Assembly (NCBI GenBank): GCA_016169945.1 | Contig: JADLSH010000365.1 | Coordinates: 1,174,501 to 1,238,500, forward strand | Length of the DNA: 64,000 nucleotides | Reading direction: 5' to 3' | From: Trachythela sp. YZ-2020 | Lineage: Eukaryota > Cnidaria > Anthozoa > Malacalcyonacea > Clavulariidae | Shown: piece by piece, positions 42,501-51,500 of the stretch | How the letters are laid out: each line of letters begins with the position of its first letter | Numbering within the stretch: position 1 is the stretch's first letter | Made by a program: the position numbers and the translations under genes | Notes under the pieces: model-generated | Databases searched by the model: none | Told to the model about the DNA's origin: nothing | What the model saw: the letters and a program-made list of their open reading frames with translations, nothing else

Positions 42501-45500
42501 CATAACAATAGTACCATCCAGTCACGATCCAGTGATCGGAATGTTCCATTGCTTTTCACTGTTTTGAAATCTCACTGTTCTCCATGCCATCCAGTCACTC
42601 ATTGTATTGACATATTTAAGACGTTATGCAAAGGTGCGTATTGTATAAATCATCGTATGTGAGAAGCGGTTTGACTCTACCTAACACCGCTGGGTTTGCC
42701 GGGTACCTGAAACGATATAAACAGGAATGAAGTTAGTTAGTTTAGGTTTCCTCCCATAGTAACACTATGCGATTATGGGATAGCCTTTGATGAACCTCTA
42801 ACGAAAACAGTTAAGAACTGATAGAGCTATTCAGTATGAAAAAGTTAAGATTTTTCTCGGCATCTCGTTCGATAGGATTAACAGTAGAAGGCGTTAGTAA
42901 ATGGAACACTCGAACGGAAATTTATATACATTTTTAGACTTCTACTATTAATCCTATCGAAAAATCTTGATATTTACCCATACATACTGGCATCACTCCC
43001 ATCTTATATACCGAACTTGCGGTTAATGCTCAGCAACTGGACTAGCTCAGTTGGTTAGAGCTATGAAAAAGTTAGTTTAGGTTTCCTCCTGTAGTAACAC
43101 TGGGTCAATTAGAAGATGGCCCTTGCTGGACCTCTAGGGAGAACAGTTTAGAACTGATAAAGCTGTCCAGTATAGACAACGTTAGTTCAGGTTTCCTCCT
43201 ATAGTAGCACTTGAACATCAAGTGTCCACAAATAGATTTAGTTTAATCTATTTAACTCTGCTCTCCAGGGTTTAAATGAAAAAGATTTTCTCCCTTGGAC
43301 TAAGAGATCTGAAGAGAAACGTAACTGGGGCAATAAAGCGATGGAAGAGGAAATCAATCATAGATTAGAGAATTTGTCGAAATCAACCAAGATATTTAAA
43401 ACTCACGACGAATGGAAGTCGCTGAGTTTGTTGTATATGCGACCTGGAAGTGAAGGTAGGTTGTTAACAACTCAATACTGGTGGGCCCTGTGTGGGTATT
43501 CTAGAAAAATCTAGAAAAATCTAGAAAATTGTAGAAAATTCCAAACGTTGTTGTAGCTTTGGGTTAATGCATAGCTAATATTGTGTCATGGCGGACCGTT
43601 GTAATCTTGTGAGCTCTGCAAATTGCCTTAATAATCATTCAAACGAATGGAACTTTAATGAAATCCACAAACACAAAGTGTGTTCGAATCTAAGTTACGA
43701 TGGTGACGTATCAGGTGGACTGAAGCTTCGATATGTTAAAGAATTTTGTTAAACTGCACGGCAAATGGACCTCGCCGGGCGGTAGCTCGAAAAGGTATAC
43801 ATGCTCTAGTTCGGACATAACTCTGGCTTGGTACACCAGAAAGCAAAACACGCTTGTGTTGTGATGGAAATGCAAGTTTGCCCTCAACTGATACGCTGAT
43901 TAAAGTCTGTAGGACATCAGCATATTGTGATTCTATGACGAGACCGAAATCGGGTTAGTGAACAGTGTATGCATGTCGGATAATATTTTGACCGAATCGA
44001 CGAAGAACAACAATATCATTGAGGCAGTTATGAACTCAGCTGTTAAAATGCCTGCAGAAATTTTTGTCCTGCCTTTAGTCGTAAAAGGCTAGTCAGCAAT
44101 GTATCTTTAATGACAAGAGGTATTGCAAAAGCAACTGAGCAGCCACAATATGATCAATAGAACCAGCAAACCATGCAGTAATGATAGCAATTAACGGAGT
44201 TAGGGCCTGTTTATATGGGACGAGCTGGCCCGGTTTTGCCGAGTTCCCACCTTTGCTATTATATCATAGGAACCGAGCTGGTCCGCCTAAGCGAGATCCA
44301 GCCTCGACTGACCCGAGATCTCGCTTAAGCGGGCTGGAATTTTCAATATAAACGCAATGACCCGAGCTGGTTCGCCTACACGGGATGAGAATAAATGCGG
44401 CGGCTGTGTTTACGCAAATATAATGTTGTTAAAGACATTTTGTCGACAGATTTCGATCTTAAAAGGTCTCTGTGATCGTTTCTGTGGGTTATAACTGTAA
44501 AACGTCTTTGCGAAAGTATGATTTCAGGTTTGTTGGAAAATTTGTTTACATTATTTAATTCAGCCCGGGTGCTTTGTTTTGGCGAGCCAGTCTGATCAAT
44601 CTCATGTAAACACGGATGAAATTCGTCTTGGGAAAGCGAGTTAGCTCGGGTACCCGGGCTGCCTCGCCTCCATATAAACAGCCCCTTAGTCATGAAAGCT
44701 TACGTCCGGGGAAAGGGCGAATGCATCGACAAGCACAAGACGTGAATGCAATTGGCAAAGCAAAGAGCCAAACGAGCCAACCAGAGCAACGGACACAAGG
44801 CGTGAATGAAGACCCCTTAATCGATGTGTCGTCATTAACTCCCCTCGATGGAAGGCAGCCTGTCGTTAATATTGCTTGGATCTATTCAGCCCTTGCAAGT
44901 GACGTCACTCCCGTCATTTTGGGTGACAAATTCAAACCACTGATTTAAACAGATTAAAATGAAGTCCAATATGGTTGACATTAATACGTACGCCAAATTT
45001 CCTGAATAACTCGAATTCTAGACATGTTAAAACAACAAACTATACACCAAAATACCCCTCGATGTTCAAGGATTCTAACGAGATATAGCTTGTCCTATAA
45101 CTCGCAGTATTTCGCAAGATAAAAGCGAAAACGGCACTTCGATGAAATCCACGATGATTCCACCCAAAATAGCGGATTATTTAGCATGACGTAATATTGT
45201 CGCGTGATTACAATTTACTCACATATGTAATATAAATGCTTGGTTGGTTACCTTTGTTTCATTCTATGCTTACATTATCAGAACAGTGGTAACTAGGCAT
45301 GTGAATTATCTGAAAATGTGAATTAGTTACCTTTGTTTCATTCTATGCTTACATTGTCAGAACAGTGATAACTAGGCATCTGAGTTATCTGAAAATGTAA
45401 ATTGGTTACCTTTGTTCCATTCTATGCTTACATTATCAGAACAGTGGTAACTAGGCATGTGAGTTATCTGAAAATGTAAATTGGTTACCTTTGTTTCATT

Positions 45501-48500
45501 CTATGCTTACATTATCAGAACAGTGGTAACTAGGCATGTGAGTTATCTGAAAATGTAAATTGGTTACCTTTGTTTCATTCTATGCTTACATTATCAGAAC
45601 AGTGGTAACTAGGCATGTGAGTTATCTGAAAATGTGAATTGTCTACCCTTGTTTCATTCTATGCTTACATTATCAGAACAGTGGTAACTAGGCATGTGAG
45701 TTATCTGAAAATGTGAATTGGTTACCTTTGTTTCATTCTATGCTTACATTATCAGAACAGTGGTAACTAGGCATGTGAGTTATCTGAAAATGTGAATTGG
45801 TTACCTTTGTTCCATTCTATGCTTACATTATCAGAACAGTGGTAACTAGGCATGTGAGTTATCTGAAAATGTGAATTAGTTACCTTTGTTTCATTCTATG
45901 CTTACATTATCAGAACAGTGGTAACTAGGCATGTGAGTTATCTGAAAATGTGAATTGGTTACCTTTGTTTCATTCTATGCTTACATTATCAGAACAGTGG
46001 TAACTAGGCATGTGAGTTATCTGAAAATGTGAATTGGTTACCTTTGTTCCATTCTATGCTTACATTATCAGAACAGTGGTAACTAGACATGTGAGTTATC
46101 TGAAAATGTAAATTGGTTACCTTTGTTTCATTCTATGCTTACATTATCAGAACAGTGGTAACTAGGCATGTGAGTAATCCGAAATTGTTAATTGCCATAA
46201 TTGGAATTTGGTCTATTAAACCATATTTAGTTTTTTATGTGATTTTTCTTTGAGAATTGTAAATGATTTACAGTATCATCACTCTGTTCTGCTATATTGT
46301 GTATCTTAGAGCCTCGCCACAGACGTCATTCGTCACCATCACACAGAAATGCAGTCAAACGTAGTACCAATATGAGTTCAATGGTGTATTCTAATACAAC
46401 TGTCGCAGTTGATCAAGATGGTAATCCGGATGATGATGTCTGTGTACCAATGATGGCCTATAGTGTTGGTACGTTGGATCAACGTTGCGGCGAAACATCT
46501 CACTTGTCCACATCTCAAACCAGTAAGTATTAGTAGGATTCAGCCAAGCGTTACAAGGCAACAGATGGTGTTCTCCCTCTGATAACTGCAGGTTGACCAT
46601 CATCTGCTCAGTTTACGATAATGCTTACTATAGTTAAACCCACGTAAATAATGTACAAGTGTCAAGTGATATACAAGCTTACCTTGTCACTGTTATACTG
46701 GATGAGTTGTCGTAGACATGTCCATATTCAAAAATCAAAACATACGATTGCGTGCCATAACTCGAGAGTCGCCATCACCACTAACAGTCGTTCTGATCAA
46801 AGGCAAGCGTGGTATATAAACATGAATGCTTTGAATAGAGATGACGGTAGCTATCTATCACAAGAGCATCTCCTCCAGCTTGTTGGCCGATGAGCTCATT
46901 CCTCGAGTATATAAGAAGCTACGATGCGACTTTAGATCATCCCTGATGAAGACGCTAGACCCCGGTGTTGAAACCTAAGGTCTCAGTGACTTTGTTCGGG
47001 GATTGCATTCACTTACTCATGGCCATGTTGCACGGGGCAATTTTTGCTGCAACTTGCAACGCAATTTCTGCACAGAGCCGTGTTATGTAGAAATGTACGC
47101 ACCGAGAAAAACAGTGAATGTGACCCGCGTTTTACTCAAGCGATATTATCATTCTCGTTCATGTCTTTGTCCGCCTTCTGGGCATGTTTAGCAAGAAAAA
47201 TATCGGCAAGGTAAAACGAGATTCATGCTAACAATTTCTTGCTTCAAAAAAGCTTCGGATAGCACCCGTGAGGAAGGTTTATTGGCATTGAGGAAGGTTG
47301 AAAGTGAAACACTGAATAAAACATTGCAAAGCAGTAAGTACTAGACTAGTCAGGCTAGTATTAGTAGCAACAGTCAGCACTCAGTCAGACTAGCAGTACT
47401 GCAATGGCCAACTGGCAAACCTACTCAGGCAAAAGTCTGCATGTTGGAAAATTTCCAGTTATTTTGAGGAAGGTTGGCCAGAGTAGCGAAAACATGTCTG
47501 ATATTATACCTGCTTGCCGTGCTCATAAACCTTAATTTTACTGGCAAAATTGATATAAAATACTTAAAAATACTCGCTTCTATTGGTTGCATAAATAATT
47601 AGTATTTTGTTTATTTCCAAAGCTTCAATGCAAAAGTCTTCAGTGACAACGCAGTCCACGTTTGGTCCACAATCCTTTTTGGAAAACACAACAAGCTATC
47701 TTAATGATTCCAATATTCAAAACAACCAAGAATATGCGAACATTGATGATCTCATGTGCTCCTCAAAGCTCAGAATTTGTTTGTGTCCACCGGATGCCGA
47801 GTTGCCGGGAATGGATCGTAATGAATTTACGTAAGTTAAGATCACGATTTGGTTTCGAAACGGGATCAATCCAGGGTACCTGGAGAAAACCTGCAGTGTT
47901 TGGGCGAGTCAAAGTGGAAGTAATCTTCTTATATAATCAGACAACTGCATATTGTAGGAATCAAATCACTGTATCACCAGCACCCTATTTGCCTCAGTCA
48001 AGGCTCGCAAAATTTTCGAAAAAGTGATTGCCCTTGGGCAGGTCACACCAAAAATCTGTTTACCCAAAGCTATTTCCGGCTTGCCCAACGTCAATGAAGT
48101 GAAAAATGAACCACAACAATGTATGGCGACCTGGAAGCTGCGGCCAAGTTTTATCTCGCGAGTTGCGTGATGAATTGAATTTACCCCTCGCGACTAAGAC
48201 ACGCTCACTCACGGAAATAGCGTACGGGGAAATTTGTTTTATCGCCCATCAAAAGTATGTTTTTAATCCTGGTCTTAGCCGAATTTCTGGTTGCCCGTCG
48301 GGACACAAGTCAAGAGATTTTGGTTGCCCGACAGAAATTTTAGCGAGCCCTGGCCTCAGTCAAGAAAGTGCTTCCAACTCATTCTATACCAAACACTATA
48401 GGGTTTCTCCGGATACTCTGTTTTCCATATTTTGTACACTGAATCAATAAAGGATGATCCTTACTGGACCTCTAGGGAGAACAGTTTAGAACTGACAGAG

Positions 48501-51500
48501 CTATCCAGTATAAATAAAGGTAGTTTAGTTTAGGTTTCCTCTTGTAGTAACACTGGACGAACAAACGATGGCCCTTACTGGACCTTTAGGGAGAACAGTT
48601 TAGAACTGATAGAGCTTTCTACTATACACAAAGTTAGTTTAGTTTAGGTTTCCTCCTATACTGGAGCAATAATACGGTACTGGCCTTCTGGACCTCTAGA
48701 GAGAACAGTTTAGAACTGATAGTCTGATACAGCTTTCTACTTTCTGGTTTCCTTATTTTGTACACTGAATCAATAACGACAATAACGAATGAGCCTTACT
48801 GGACCTCTAGTTTAGAACTGATAGAGCTATTCAGTATAAATAAAGTTAGTTTAGAATAGGTTTTCTCCTTTTGTAACACTGGACGAACAAGGGATGGTCC
48901 TTACTTGTACCCCTTGATAACACAGCTTAGAACTCCGTTTAGTTTAGTTTTCCTCCTGACCTCCTGTTCTATTACTGGACCAACAAGGGATGTCCCTTGT
49001 GTTTTTTAAACTTTATTTAAACAGGTTAGCGCAATCAGGAACAAAAGCTGGTATTCATAGGGGACATGTATACATCATACATTATAAATTACAATACGAT
49101 ACATAATAGATAAGCTAAAGTCTATTATACTAACCAGTCAATGATAGAAAGTGCTCCAGGAGCTTATCTTTAAAACACTTAAAAGAATGTAGCTTCTTAA
49201 TGTCAACAGGCAAATTGTTAAATTGCCAAGAACCATTGTATACAATTAACAAAAGCTAGCTATCCTGTAGAACTAAATGGATTACGATTTTTCTATTCAT
49301 TTAGACTGCTTCAACTTCTTCACGTTCCCCGTGAGTTAGCTCGACAAATAACGCTCATCGATCACGAATTATTTCGAAACATAACGACAGCAGACATCTT
49401 GCAGAGAGTTTCCGAAGGCACAAACAAGAGACGAAAGAAGGGCGAGGAGAACTTCGAAAGAACAACGGTCGAGTTATTTTCTGATCGTTTTAATCAGTTG
49501 AGTTCCTGGGTGGTGGCTAGTCTGATTAAAGAGGACTCGGATCAGAATACTGCTGATATGCTTGTACAGTTTATTGAGACTGCCAAGGTATGCGATTTAG
49601 TTCCATTACTGTACCTACACATACCACACCATACCATACCATACCATACCATACCATACGTCCATACCGTACTTCAATCAATCAATCAATTACCATAGCA
49701 CATGATACCATACATTACTATACCACACATTTCAAACCAAACCCTATTCTACCTTATCATGCCACACCGTACTGTATACCGTACCGTACCATACCATACC
49801 ATACCATACTTTACCATAAAAAACCCCTTGCCATACCATATCATATCACACCATACCATTCCATAAAAAAACCCTTGGGTACCGTATCGTATCACACCAT
49901 ACCATTCCATATCGTATCACACCATACCATTCCATAAGAAAACCCTTCGGTACCATACCATACCATACCATATCATATCACACCATACCATTCTATAAAA
50001 CACCATACCACACTTTACCATACCATGAGAAAACCCTTTAGGTATACCATGCCATATCATACCTCACTCACGAAATAATATCCATTTACTTTTAGCAATG
50101 TATGGAGCTTCGTAACTACAATGCTGTGATGGCCATTGGTGTTGGGGCTCTATGCAGTGCGCCTGTACGACGACTGCGCAAAGCTATCCCAGATCTCATA
50201 CCAAAACGATATCTTGATCAACTGCACATTATGGAGGTACTCATGGATTCCAGAGAGAACCACAAGAAATATCGTGAATCTTTGAAAATATGTCCAAGTC
50301 CTTCCGTTCCATATTTCGGTGAGTTTAGGGACTTGTCAGAAATTACCAGGGGGGGAGGGGGAGTGGAGAAGGAGGGGAGGTCTTAATTTTTTCTCAAGGG
50401 TTTCAAAAGTGGTGGTGAACCAAAAAGGGGAGTGTCAAATGGGAGTGTCAATTTAATTTTCAGGAGGATTTTCATAAGGAGGATTTTTGGTGAGGGGTCA
50501 TGAATTTGCATGAATTTTTTTGGTCATGACAAGGGGAGGCCACAAGGATTCAAATTAGTTTTCACCTTATTCACAGTTTTTTTTTTTTACACATGTTGTT
50601 TTATTCTTAAAAGGCGCATCGTAACGGCTAGAAATCGGTTGTTTAGTATTTGGTTTAAATTTTTGTATACACGGCACACATTTTATAATTTTGGGTAATT
50701 TTGATCCTAAGACCCGCAGCCTTTTGCAAAAGAAAGAGTGTTGCTGAATATGTTGTGGGACATTTTTGCTTCGAGGGAAAAATTTGGGTCCCATCTAGAT
50801 TGAGGACACATCTAGATTTTCAGATGTCGCTACAGCAATGTGTTTGAGGATGAGTAAAATAGTGAAAACGTTTGAGAAAACATCAAGAATTTCAGATATT
50901 TATGCAACAATATTTTCTGTAGTTTGCCAGGGATTTAGTCATATTGGAAACACGTTTCTAACAGCATTGAACTACTTTCCACTAGGTGTATATTTGAAAG
51001 ATCTGATCTATATCTCAGAAGGTAACCCAGACTACCTCAATGGCGGTATGATCAATCTAGGAAAACGGAGACTTTTGTATGCAGTACTTCACCAGATCCG
51101 AAGATTCCAAGTAAAATCATACAACTTTGAGCAGGTATGCAGGTTTCATTAAGAGATTATAGATTTTGGGCATGTCGCTCGATATATATATTTCTCAAAC
51201 TCGTTAATAATTCATGAGCAAAACACAAAGGAAATCACCACCATATCGTTGTCTTGATACCACGGTAATACACACCCATAAATTAACTCAACTTTCGCGT
51301 TGAATTTCTCTTTAAATACTGGTTTGTTTGAGAAGCTATATATATCATACACTCGAAGTCGTTTATTATAGTGATTTAAAAACACCTCAAAGTATGTTAA
51401 AAAACTCGGCTAGCGCCTTGTTTTTCAACACACTTTTCGGTGTTTCAAATCACTATAATAAACTCCTTCTCGTGTATGATATATTACATATATTCATCAA

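Noticed and set aside
44376..44948. Frames of 105 and 110 codons on both strands
   Set aside because: They lie mostly in the Harbinger-like MITE and have no domain or splice evidence.
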